From: Virgibacillus_P tibetensis
GTDB lineage: Bacteria > Bacillota > Bacilli > Bacillales > Amphibacillaceae
Length of the DNA stretch: 64,000 nt
Direction: 5' to 3'
NCBI RefSeq assembly: GCF_036026595.1
Contig: NZ_JARZFX010000008.1
Span: 62,001 to 126,000 of the forward strand
The notes under the pieces were generated by a model, which did no database searches, was not told the DNA's origin, and was given only the letters and a program-made list of their open reading frames with translations. Positions 52,374-60,625 of the stretch are shown piece after piece. A program made the translations under genes and the position numbers. Numbering within the stretch: the first letter of the stretch is position 1; each line of letters begins with the position of its first letter.

Positions 52374-53549
52374 TTAAACTTGTACTTTCTTAAAACGGTC
52401 AAATCGTAACGATTCACCAGGAATAATCGTTTCTGTTTTCTCAAGAATTAAATCTTCTATTAGTTTTCCAGTCACTGTTGCTAAACTAATTCCATCACCC
52501 TCATGACCTGCTGCGATATAGAAACCTGGTACTTCATCTACAGCGGAAACAATTGGTAAATGATCATCTGTGTAAGGTCTGAATCCGGTATATGTACGGA
52601 TCATATTAAAATCATTCAAAGCAGGGAAGAATCGCATGGCTCTCTTAGCCATTGTATTAACCACGTTCATGTCGACACTGCCATCATATCCGACAAATTG
52701 ACGGCTGCTTCCAAGTAAGAAGTTTTGGCTTTCTGTAGGCTCAAGTACAAGAGCTACACCGTGTTTTTCGGTTAGTTCGTCTACTTGACGGGCACGGCCA
52801 AATTTATTCATTAAATAGCCAAATTCCATAACATTACGCATCATGATTGGTTTTTGTCTTGCTCCAACCATAATATGTCCTTTTCTAGGAATAATCGGGA
52901 TATCAAGATCCAGCATTTTTCCAATAAAAGGAGCCCATACCCCAGCTGCGTTAACTACCTTTTTTGCGGTAAATGTTCCATTTGTTGTTTCGATAGTAAA
53001 GTCTTCTTTTTTTGAAAGCCCTGTGACCTCAGCCTGGGTTTGTAACTTCAATCCATATTGCTTCGCCTTGTCAATGAGTGAATAGCAAAATAAGTACGGG
53101 TTTATGAGTGAATCAGTTTCACTTTCCAGCCCACCAGGAATATCATGTGCGAAATAAGGCGATTCCTGACGTATGTCCGCATTACTAAGGAAGTTAAACT
53201 TCAAACCACCTTCATTTTGAGTGTCCACCCATTTTTTTGCTGCTTCTGCTTCGTCTTCATTGTCACAGACAAGAATACTGCCAAGTGCACGGTATTCGAA
53301 GGGAAGGTCGAGCTCATGCTGCAGATCTGCTATTAATTCCTGACTTACCATGGACATCTGGCTGTCAAAACCAGGATCTTTATCAACGATGGTCACATTT
53401 CCATCACATTTAGAAGATGTGCCGCTTGCAATATCATTTTTTTCAATGAGTATACAATCTATTCCTGATTTTGCAAGATAATAGGCAATGGAACAACCGA
53501 CAATGCCGCCACCAATAATTGCTACTTCTGAATGATTTTTAACCGTCAT
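52374..53549 (-). CDS. FAD-dependent oxidoreductase, DAO type (HcnC / proline dehydrogenase beta-like)
   Basis: 391 residues. EVAIIGGGIVGCSIAYYLAKSG is the FAD-binding start. SGTSSKCDGNVTIVDKDPGF and AAGVWAPFIGKMLDLDIPII with GFRPYTDDHLPIVSAV and GHEGDGISLATVTGKLIED fit the DAO superfamily branch of glycine/sarcosine/proline oxidases and hydrogen cyanide synthase HcnC. It should oxidise an amino or imino acid. Its probable partners are divergently encoded from 53748. ATG behind GGAGAT. Confidence 0.87.
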   Translation of the reverse strand: MTVKNHSEVAIIGGGIVGCSIAYYLAKSGIDCILIEKNDIASGTSSKCDGNVTIVDKDPGFDSQMSMVSQELIADLQHELDLPFEYRALGSILVCDNEDEAEAAKKWVDTQNEGGLKFNFLSNADIRQESPYFAHDIPGGLESETDSLINPYLFCYSLIDKAKQYGLKLQTQAEVTGLSKKEDFTIETTNGTFTAKKVVNAAGVWAPFIGKMLDLDIPIIPRKGHIMVGARQKPIMMRNVMEFGYLMNKFGRARQVDELTEKHGVALVLEPTESQNFLLGSSRQFVGYDGSVDMNVVNTMAKRAMRFFPALNDFNMIRTYTGFRPYTDDHLPIVSAVDEVPGFYIAAGHEGDGISLATVTGKLIEDLILEKTETIIPGESLRFDRFKKVQV

Positions 53550-53747
53550 AACGCATTATCTCCTTTTTTCGCAAAGACATTTATTCTATAAAGAAACATA
53601 GTCTGGCAAAATTCGTTATTTTAATGTACTATCAATTCTATCATCTATGTTAGAATAGTTTTATAGATTGTGTCAATATTTTTTACATAGTTATGAAAGC
53701 GTTAAATTTTTTATTATTTTGATTTTGTACAAGGAGGTAGTTGTCTT

Positions 53748-54017
53748 ATGGATAAAGTAATTATCTGTAGATGTGAAGAAGTAACATTAGAAGATATCAA
53801 AAATACAGCCGAAAAACATCACTGCTCTGCCCGTGAAGTAAAACTTCGCAAGAGAGCTGGAATGGGTTATTGCGGAGGGCGGACATGTAGACCTGCTTTA
53901 GATACTGTATTACAAGAAGTAACAGGAGAAGTTCCAGGAGATGATATGCCGTTAAAGGTCCAACCTCCTGTCAGACCAGTAACATTATCAGTTTTAGGAG
54001 GGCAAAAACAGTCATGA
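53748..54017 (+). CDS. BFD-like [2Fe-2S] protein
   Basis: 89 residues. CRCEEV at the start and GYCGGRTCRP in the middle provide the four cysteines of a bacterioferritin-associated-ferredoxin-like cluster (C-x-C...C-x4-C). Such domains occur as small subunits of multi-subunit amino-acid dehydrogenases. It overlaps the next gene by four bases (ATGA). GGAGG precedes the ATG. Confidence 0.9.
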   Translation: MDKVIICRCEEVTLEDIKNTAEKHHCSAREVKLRKRAGMGYCGGRTCRPALDTVLQEVTGEVPGDDMPLKVQPPVRPVTLSVLGGQKQS

Positions 54018-54415
54018 ATAATCGGATACTAGATCATCCTGTTCTTGGAAAGCTATCAGACCAAACAGAGATTGAATTTACATTTGATGGAAAGACATAT
54101 AAAGCATATGAAGGAGATACTATTGCATCGGCACTCCTTGCAAATGGCGTCCGTAAATTACGTGTTCACGAAGAATCGAAAACACCACGTGGAATCTATT
54201 GTAATATTGGTCATTGCTTCGAGTGCCGTGTGACAGTTGATGAAGCGGCGGGAGTTCGGGCCTGCCTGACAGAGGTCAAGGCTGCCATGGTAATTGAAAG
54301 TGGAAAAGCTGAGCCGGTACCATTTGACCAATCAAATCCAGACGACATGCCTCGAACATATGCAGAGTTTAATGAAAAAGCTAAGGGCAGTAAGGAGGAC
54401 GATTCCCATGTATGA
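54014..54415 (+). CDS. (2Fe-2S)-binding subunit (HcnA-like)
   Basis: 133 residues. DGKTYKAYEGDTIASALLAN and RGIYCNIGHCFECRVTVDEA followed by RACLT form a ferredoxin-type [2Fe-2S] fold like HcnA or the N-terminal domain of sarcosine oxidase alpha. It transfers electrons between flavin subunits. It overlaps both neighbours, by 4 and 8 bases, so it is co-translated with them. Confidence 0.9.
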   Translation: MNNRILDHPVLGKLSDQTEIEFTFDGKTYKAYEGDTIASALLANGVRKLRVHEESKTPRGIYCNIGHCFECRVTVDEAAGVRACLTEVKAAMVIESGKAEPVPFDQSNPDDMPRTYAEFNEKAKGSKEDDSHV

Positions 54416-55622
54416 TGTGGTCATCATAGGTGCTGGTCCTGCAGGATTATCAGCAGCAATTGCGTGTCGGGAGTGGGATTTGCATGTTATCGTAATTGAT
54501 GAATTTCCAAAGCCTGGAGGCAGGCTGCTTGGTCAGCTTCACCAGGAACCTTCCGGCGAATGGTGGAATGGTATAGAAGAAACTAAAAATTTACTTGATA
54601 AAGCGAAGGAATATAATACGGAGATTCAATGTGGAACTTCTGTGCATAACGTTGAGAAAACAAGTAATGGCTTCTCTGTGCATACAAACAAAGGTATGTT
54701 TTATGGAGAAAACCTTTTAATAGCAAGTGGCGCTGCAGAAACAGCCGCCCCTATTCCAGGTTGGACACTTCCAGGAGTTATGTCGATTGGTGCTGCTCAA
54801 GTCATGACAAATGTACACCGGGTTCGTGTTGGTAAAAAGGGGATTGTTGCTGGAGTTAACGTACTGTCAGCAGCAATTGCTCGGGAGCTTCAAATTGCTG
54901 GCGTAGAATTGCACAGCATGGCTTTACCTGCTGCAAACTCGGTTACAAAAAATGAAAGTGATCCTAAAAAGGTGATGGATGGTTTAGTACGGATCGCTCA
55001 TCTTGCTCCATCGCCATTTCTTCGATTTGGCAGTAAGTTTGCGAAAGCTGCCTGGGTGAGGGATATTGCTGTTAAATTTTATCCAAAAGGTGGCGTGAAA
55101 ATGTGGGGAATGCCAATCCACATTCGAAAAGCCATTGTTAGTATTAACGGAACAGAGCAAGTAGAATCCGTTACTATTTGTAATGTCACTCCAGATGGCG
55201 AACCTGTTCCAGGAAGTGAAAAAACAGTTGAAGTTGACTTTGTCTGTATAGCTGGTGGGCTTTATCCACTCGCGGAGCTAGCTTCTGTGATCGGCTGTCC
55301 ATTCCAATATATTGAGGAGCTTGGCGGGCATATTCCGGTTCATAATGAACAAATGGAAACACCAGTTAATGGGATGTTTGTAGCTGGAAATATTACTGGA
55401 ATCGAAAGCGCAAAAGTAGCCAGAGCACAAGGGAAATTAGCTGGCTTGTCTATTGTAAAACATCGGATTAAGGATTTAGCGGACATAAACGATAAAGTTC
55501 ATGAAGCATTGAACGAGGTCAAGGAAACACGTGAAAAGGCATCGATTCAATTCCACCCCGGAATTAACGAGGGGCGTGAAAAAGTAAATAAAGCGTTTAA
55601 TGATTATCAACAAACAACGTGA
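54408..55622 (+). CDS. NAD(P)/FAD-dependent oxidoreductase (HcnB / proline dehydrogenase alpha-like)
   Basis: 404 residues from ATG 54408 behind AAGGAGG. MYDVVIIGAGPAGLSAAIAC is the FAD-binding motif, and GKKGIVAGVNVLSAAIAR lies where the second nucleotide-binding fold begins. VAGNITGIESAKVARAQGKL resembles the HcnB family end of domain. No C-terminal BFD cysteines are present; these are supplied by the separate protein at 53748. Together with the divergent DAO subunit this would make a four-part membrane-linked dehydrogenase. Confidence 0.88.
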   Translation: MYDVVIIGAGPAGLSAAIACREWDLHVIVIDEFPKPGGRLLGQLHQEPSGEWWNGIEETKNLLDKAKEYNTEIQCGTSVHNVEKTSNGFSVHTNKGMFYGENLLIASGAAETAAPIPGWTLPGVMSIGAAQVMTNVHRVRVGKKGIVAGVNVLSAAIARELQIAGVELHSMALPAANSVTKNESDPKKVMDGLVRIAHLAPSPFLRFGSKFAKAAWVRDIAVKFYPKGGVKMWGMPIHIRKAIVSINGTEQVESVTICNVTPDGEPVPGSEKTVEVDFVCIAGGLYPLAELASVIGCPFQYIEELGGHIPVHNEQMETPVNGMFVAGNITGIESAKVARAQGKLAGLSIVKHRIKDLADINDKVHEALNEVKETREKASIQFHPGINEGREKVNKAFNDYQQTT

Positions 55623-55667
55623 TTGTAATGTTACTGTATATTGATTGAATTTATCCATTAAATAAAG

Positions 55668-55696
55668 AAGGCAAGCCTAAAAATCAGGCTTGCCTT
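55668..55696. terminator. bidirectional terminator
   Basis: AAGGCAAGCCT and AGGCTTGCCTT pair perfectly around a seven-base loop, with TATCTATTTG after it on plus. It separates the convergent HcnB-like and yabR-like genes. Confidence 0.85.
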
Positions 55697-55718
55697 TATC
55701 TATTTGATGAATAATAGG

Positions 55719-56150
55719 TTATCCGCGTCTTCCGCCTCTACCGCCACGTTTAGTATCCGTACTGCGTTTAAGGGTAGATAGGTTTTCTTCACTTGCTTTT
55801 AGAAAATTAGCCATTTTATCTTCAAAGGTTTCTTTGGGTTTGAAGCTGGTTCTTGATCGAGAATCTTTGGAGTTCCTACTATCTCTTCCCTGGCGTGTTG
55901 GTCGTTGTCCTTCAGGTCTTTCGATTGTTTTTTTGATGGACAAGGCAACTTTTCCGTCTTTTTCATTAATGACTTTTACTTCAATTTCATCCCCTAATTT
56001 AAGGTGGTCGTTAACATCTTTAACATAGCTGTCAGCTACCTCACTGATGTGTACGAGACCAGTTGTACCACCTGGTAATTCGACGAATGCTCCGAAATTA
56101 GTGATTCCTGTTACTTTACCTTGTACTTTACTGCCTACTTCAATTGACAA
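55719..56150 (-). CDS. yabR: S1 RNA-binding protein, YabR-like
   Basis: 143 residues. An S1 domain (about 1-75: VGSKVQGKVTGITNFGAFVE, GLVHISEVADSYVKDVNDHL, VALSIKK) is followed by a basic, disordered stretch (RPTRQGRDSRN) and a YabR-type tail with FKPKETFEDKMANFLKASE, then LSTLKRSTD and a glycine/arginine end RGGRGGRRG. Bacillus YabR is about 128 residues and similar throughout, but sits between divIC and spoIIE. Here it is alone, so this may be a second copy. Likely binds RNA or ribosomes. Confidence 0.88.
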   Translation of the reverse strand: MSIEVGSKVQGKVTGITNFGAFVELPGGTTGLVHISEVADSYVKDVNDHLKLGDEIEVKVINEKDGKVALSIKKTIERPEGQRPTRQGRDSRNSKDSRSRTSFKPKETFEDKMANFLKASEENLSTLKRSTDTKRGGRGGRRG

Positions 56151-56247
56151 AAAAAGTTCCCCCTCTTAAATGTTAAAACCAACTTATTATAACAAATTTA
56201 GTGACCAATATCAATATCTATAAAAATTTGATTGCATATATAACTAA

Positions 56248-57144
56248 TTATAACTTATTTTGCCTAGAACGTGTTAACTTTTGATATTTTGTTCTCTCGA
56301 TCCCATATAAAACCCATGGTGATGGCAGTTCGAACTGGTGATCTCCAGGAAGTAATCCTGCTTCCTCTTTTGTTAAATCCATCCATATATATGTTTCACC
56401 TTCTGTTTGCATTTTTAACTTCTGATATTCGCTGGATATCGTTTCCCACAATCCATGCTGTGAGGTGATGTCATTCCAAGGGTAGATAGCATGTAAATAA
56501 TGATGTTTTTTACTGTCTTTTTTTGTAATTAGAAAACGGTTCTGTGCTTCGTTTTCATGAAATGACCACTTCTCAAGATCCTGTTCTTGAAACAAATCCG
56601 ATGATCCTGGGAAAACATAATAACATTCGTAAGGGAAGGGCGATGATGATTGAACGTACATTTTGTTCAGCCATTCTTTTTTTCGCTGCAGATCAGTGAG
56701 CTGCTTCCAAACATGCGATCCTGATTCCAAAGTGGATGTATCCTTTGTGACAGCACCATGTAACACGGACTGTGAGACCATACCGATTTTTTCCATAACA
56801 CGCTTTGCTGCTGCATTGCTCTCCTGCGTGTTGGCACCAATCCACTGTATTCCTTCTATTTTAAAAGCTTCATCCATCATATATGACATAAGTGCTGTTG
56901 CATAATCATTTTTCTTAAATTGATGATCTGTTCTTAATCTCCCTAACATTGCATAGCGCTTTGCGTAGATAGAGTGTCCCCCCATACTGATCATTTGTCC
57001 ATCGATAAATAATCCATATAAACGATTATAACCTGAAATGAGTCTGCTGAATATATGTTTAATATAATCGTCTTCAATCCCTGTATTCATCGCTTCCAGA
57101 TGGGTATAATCCTCTATGTTTAACATTCGGATGGTTTTCTTCAT
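56248..57144 (-). CDS. GNAT-family N-acetyltransferase
   Basis: 298 residues. LGRLRTDHQFKKNDYATALM carries the acetyl-CoA loop in a slightly unusual form, and NTQESNAAAKRVMEKIGM is motif B. The C-terminal 150 residues form an additional domain without a recognised name. Substrate unknown. GGGAG precedes the ATG. Monocistronic. Confidence 0.78.
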   Translation of the reverse strand: MKKTIRMLNIEDYTHLEAMNTGIEDDYIKHIFSRLISGYNRLYGLFIDGQMISMGGHSIYAKRYAMLGRLRTDHQFKKNDYATALMSYMMDEAFKIEGIQWIGANTQESNAAAKRVMEKIGMVSQSVLHGAVTKDTSTLESGSHVWKQLTDLQRKKEWLNKMYVQSSSPFPYECYYVFPGSSDLFQEQDLEKWSFHENEAQNRFLITKKDSKKHHYLHAIYPWNDITSQHGLWETISSEYQKLKMQTEGETYIWMDLTKEEAGLLPGDHQFELPSPWVLYGIERTKYQKLTRSRQNKL

Positions 57145-57363
57145 TTGGGTTTCACTCCCTTCTACTTACTACATTATAAACTTTATCTAATCAAAGAAGA
57201 AAGTCAGGTGCCTGGGAGAACGTTATTTAGCTTTCGTTTTCACCATTCGTACTGCACTATTCAGTAAATTGCAGTACTACGGATGATATAAGTAATCATA
57301 TATATAACTAAATCTTTAGATCTGTTAAAGGAATACGTATTAAAATGAATAGGAGGGATCACC

Positions 57364-57453
57364 GTGAACAGTAATAAAATTGTACTGGTTACTGTTGTAG
57401 TATCATTACTATTTATTTTTGTAGTTGTTTTTTGGCAATTTGCACAAATGTGA
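57364..57453 (+). CDS. 29-residue single-pass membrane peptide
   Basis: GTG 57364 behind AGGAGGGATC encodes MNSNK, then a hydrophobic helix (IVLVTVVVSLLFIFVVVFW) and QFAQM. The ribosome binding site and a following terminator at 57487 support a real gene. The type is reminiscent of small sporulation or stress membrane peptides; function unknown. Confidence 0.55.
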   Translation: MNSNKIVLVTVVVSLLFIFVVVFWQFAQM

Positions 57454-57486
57454 ACAGTAAATAAGGAACAGGAAAGATAATAGGAA

Positions 57487-57518
57487 GAGTCGTACCACTT
57501 AACCTGGTGGTGGGGCTC
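57487..57518 (+). terminator. terminator after the small membrane peptide
   Basis: GAGTCGTACCAC and GTGGTGGGGCTC pair with G-U pairs and one mismatch, followed by ATTTTATTTG. Confidence 0.65.
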
Positions 57519-57584
57519 ATTTTATTTGTCCCGCAATAGGAAAGTATAAAATTTTGGCTGCAATTAATTCTTACACTTAAACAG

Positions 57585-57745
57585 CCACGTCCGGCTCCAG
57601 CACCCAGGGACTAGCGAGACTTCCTTCATCTCCGTACGATAAGTCAACATCGGCTACCTCCGGTCGCCGTGTTTCCTTTATCTCCTGCGGTTCAGTCCAG
57701 TCCGTACGTCCCTAAACGGGCGCTTGCGCCTTTGTCCCGCATAAA
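57585..57745. other. GC-rich non-coding island with shared motif
   Basis: About 160 bases with higher G+C than the flanks and no gene. GATAAGTCAACATCGGCTAC resembles the segment near 29195 in the other GC-rich island. A hairpin AACGGGCGC-TTGC-GCC lies at its end. It is probably an interspersed repeat. The stretch from here to 57890 shows nothing else than the ribosome binding site of the next gene. Confidence 0.35.
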
Positions 57746-57898
57746 TGACGGGCTGTTCAGCTAACCATAAAGAAAATACTGTTGGCATACGCTTAAATTA
57801 GTACCTGTTTATTGGATAAGTTTATGAAATGTTGCAACTTTGTTACAAATGGCGACTATAGTAGTAGTAAGACTTATTCCCACAGGAGGGAGGTTATT

Positions 57899-58885
57899 AT
57901 GATGAAAAAAATAATGACCTTTAAGCTAATCATTCTATTTGGAACCCTTGTTATTTTAACTGCTTGTACGAATAATACAACGGAACCGGACGCTGATGAG
58001 GTGAATCGTACAAATGAAGAGAAAGAAACTACCCAGCCAAATTTTCAGGAAGAAGACCTAGAACAAGAGCCAGAACAAGACGACAAACAGGAAGAACAGA
58101 ATAATGATGAGAAAGTTACGGAAGGAAAATATAGAACACATCAAATTGTCCTTTTCTTCTCTGATAATGACTTATTGGGTAATTACAGAATTGAAAAAGA
58201 AATTAACGCAGACGTCGACGAACATTTAGCCAAGGTTGCACTAGAAGCATGGATTAAAGGACCAGAACATGAAGAATTAACAGGATTAATTAATCCAGAA
58301 GTAAGTATAGAATATGTTGAAGATATCGATGGTATTGCACATGTTAGTTTCTCTAAGGAGATTCAAATTAGCAACTTAGGTTCCAGTGGTGAATTAATGT
58401 TAGTGGAACAGATCGCTATGATTATGCAGCAATTCGGATTTGAACAAACACAACTATTAGTCGAAGGAAAAGTTGTCGAATCATTGCTTGATCATTTATA
58501 TACCGCTGATCCAATCGTTGCTAATAATCCTGAAAGCTATCCATGGATTCAGGAAAAAGAATATCGGGAAATTGTTTTGCAAAATGATGCTTTTCAGATT
58601 TTTCAACCAGCGCCAAACACGAAAGTGAAGGATCGTGTAGTGGTAAGTGGATTGGCCAAGGTCTATGAAGGGACTATCCTTTATGAATTTGAAGATGGCC
58701 ACTTTATTCTGGACGAAGGTTTCACCACAGCAACAGTAGGAGCTCCTGAATGGGGAGAATTTGAGATAATTATTGAATTTGATGAAGTAGCTAACTATTC
58801 AGGAAGAGTGATTTTGTTTGAAGAAAGTGCCAAAGACGGTTCAAGAATTAATGAATTGCAGATTCCGATTCAAGTTATAAGATGA
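57899..58885 (+). CDS. lipoprotein with GerMN and Gmad2 domains
   Basis: 328 residues from ATG 57899 (or 57902), eight bases after AGGAGGG. Lipobox ILTAC (Cys23) and an acidic linker rich in Glu/Gln (about 28-75). A GerMN domain (about 80-195: IVLFFSDNDLLGNYRIEKEI, ALEAWIKGPEHEELTGLI, AHVSFSKEI) and a Gmad2 Ig-like domain (about 225-328: FQIFQPAPNTKVKDRVVVSG) follow. GerM is a sporulation/germination lipoprotein; Gmad2 often accompanies GerMN. Likely surface-exposed in the mother cell or spore. Confidence 0.88.
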   Translation: MMKKIMTFKLIILFGTLVILTACTNNTTEPDADEVNRTNEEKETTQPNFQEEDLEQEPEQDDKQEEQNNDEKVTEGKYRTHQIVLFFSDNDLLGNYRIEKEINADVDEHLAKVALEAWIKGPEHEELTGLINPEVSIEYVEDIDGIAHVSFSKEIQISNLGSSGELMLVEQIAMIMQQFGFEQTQLLVEGKVVESLLDHLYTADPIVANNPESYPWIQEKEYREIVLQNDAFQIFQPAPNTKVKDRVVVSGLAKVYEGTILYEFEDGHFILDEGFTTATVGAPEWGEFEIIIEFDEVANYSGRVILFEESAKDGSRINELQIPIQVIR

Positions 58886-59396
58886 AACTCTCTCTAATAT
58901 TCTACTTTTCAGATCCGGAACCTCAGAAATTATATCTGAAGGTGCTGCAAAAACTTTATTAGGTTGCTGAGCCGTTCAATAATCGTTTGTTTGATTAATG
59001 GATGGCTTCCTAAAAAAATATTAATTTGATAAAAATTGTTTTTTCTATTATGATTTACGTTAAATTTTAAAAAATACTCTTAATCACTGCTCTGAAATCC
59101 AAAAGTAGAGTTTAGAATCGTTTAGAAACTTCATTTTCACATGGTAAAGTCGCTTTGCCTTATAAGGAAAACAGCAGTATACTAAATACATCAACTACCC
59201 ACTACTATTCACTGCGTGTTCAAGAAATGCCTCCACTTGCAGAAAATCTACCATAGAAAAGCTAGCCTGCTTGAAAAAGATAGGTAATGTTAGAATGGTT
59301 GGAAATGATCATAAACCCCATTAGATAGACAAAAATTATATTATAATAGGTTAATAGAGAAAACAATCGTTAATGAGACGGAAAGGGGAAAGGTAT
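58886..59396. other. non-coding stretch without recognisable features
   Basis: About 500 bases. A weak hairpin (CCTCAGA with TCTGAAGG, near 58920-58942) after the GerMN gene may terminate it. The remainder is A/T-rich with no credible frame, RNA or repeat I can name. The last 60 bases will hold the sbcDC promoter. Confidence 0.4.
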
Positions 59397-60596
59397 ATGA
59401 AGTTATTTCATACAGCGGATTGGCATTTAGGTAAACTTGTACAAGGAGTATATATGACAGAGGACCAACAATTCGTGCTGAGGCAAATGATAAGTGCTAT
59501 TGAAGAGGAGAAACCGGATGCTGTAATTATTGCCGGGGACTTGTATGACCGAGCAGTACCGCCTACTGAGGCAGTGCATCTTTTAGATGAGGTGCTTGAA
59601 ACAATCGTACTGAAGCTAAAGACGCCAGTTCTGGCTGTGGCAGGAAACCATGACAGCCCAAGCAGATTAAATTTTGGCAGCAGAATTATGAAGCAGAATG
59701 GCTTCCATATTGTTGGTAATTTCACAAAAGAATTGCAGCCGGTTACGTTACAGGATGAGCATGGTGAAGTTAATTTTTATCTTATCCCATATTGTGACCC
59801 GAGTGTTGTCCGTACGGAGCTGGAGGATGATACCATCCGTTCGCACAATGATGCAATGAATAGTATTGTTGAAAATATTAGCAGTAACATGGATCCGGAC
59901 AGTCGCAATGTCTTTGTCGGCCATGCATTTGTTACACCTTTTGGCGAGGAAAGAGAGAATACGAGTGATTCCGAGCGACCACTTTCTATTGGTGGGGCAG
60001 AATATGTGGATGGGCATCATTTCTCAGCGTTTAACTACACTGCTTTAGGGCATCTGCATCAGGCACACCACATCATTGATGAAACGATACAGTATTCCGG
60101 ATCTGTCTTAAAATATTCTATATCTGAAGAGAATCATAAAAAGGGGTTCCATGTTGTTGAAATGGATGCAAATGGGAAGATAACTGTTGAGAAACGTTTG
60201 CTGACTCCAAGAAGAGATATTCGTACTGTTGAAGAAACACTGGAGAATCTATTAACACACCCGGTCAATCAGGATTATGTGTTTGTTCGTTTATTGGATG
60301 AGGCACCTGTGCTGTCACCAATGGAAAGAGTGAGATCGGTTTATCCGAATGCCATGCATGTTGAACGAAAGAATTACACACTGGTTCCTGATCCAACCGA
60401 AGGAACAACTGTAGTAAATCGTAGTGAGATGAGTGACTTGGATCTTTTTAAAGCCTTTTATAAGGAAGTAAAAGGGACCGAAGCTTCGGATAAAACGGAA
60501 TCAATCTTCAAAGAAGTACTCGATGAGTTATTGCGTGATCAGCGTGAGACTTCAACGAATTCGAGCAAAAAGCAAAAGGAATATATATCAAACTAA
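59397..60596 (+). CDS. sbcD: nuclease SbcCD subunit D
   Basis: 399 residues from ATG 59397 behind AAAGGGGAAAGG. The calcineurin-type phosphoesterase motifs are in order: DWHLGK, GDLYDRAVPP, VAGNHDSPSRL, VGHAFVTPFG and LGHLHQAH. With SbcC it forms the Mre11-Rad50-like nuclease that cleaves hairpins and protein-blocked DNA ends. The sbcC gene starts 30 bases after its stop. Confidence 0.95.
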   Translation: MKLFHTADWHLGKLVQGVYMTEDQQFVLRQMISAIEEEKPDAVIIAGDLYDRAVPPTEAVHLLDEVLETIVLKLKTPVLAVAGNHDSPSRLNFGSRIMKQNGFHIVGNFTKELQPVTLQDEHGEVNFYLIPYCDPSVVRTELEDDTIRSHNDAMNSIVENISSNMDPDSRNVFVGHAFVTPFGEERENTSDSERPLSIGGAEYVDGHHFSAFNYTALGHLHQAHHIIDETIQYSGSVLKYSISEENHKKGFHVVEMDANGKITVEKRLLTPRRDIRTVEETLENLLTHPVNQDYVFVRLLDEAPVLSPMERVRSVYPNAMHVERKNYTLVPDPTEGTTVVNRSEMSDLDLFKAFYKEVKGTEASDKTESIFKEVLDELLRDQRETSTNSSKKQKEYISN

Positions 60597-60625
60597 GCCT
60601 GGAGGCAGAAAGGAGTGCATACATA

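Noticed and set aside
57585..57745. Remnant of an rRNA or tRNA gene suggested by high G+C
   Set aside because: No tRNA cloverleaf or conserved rRNA segment can be recognised.
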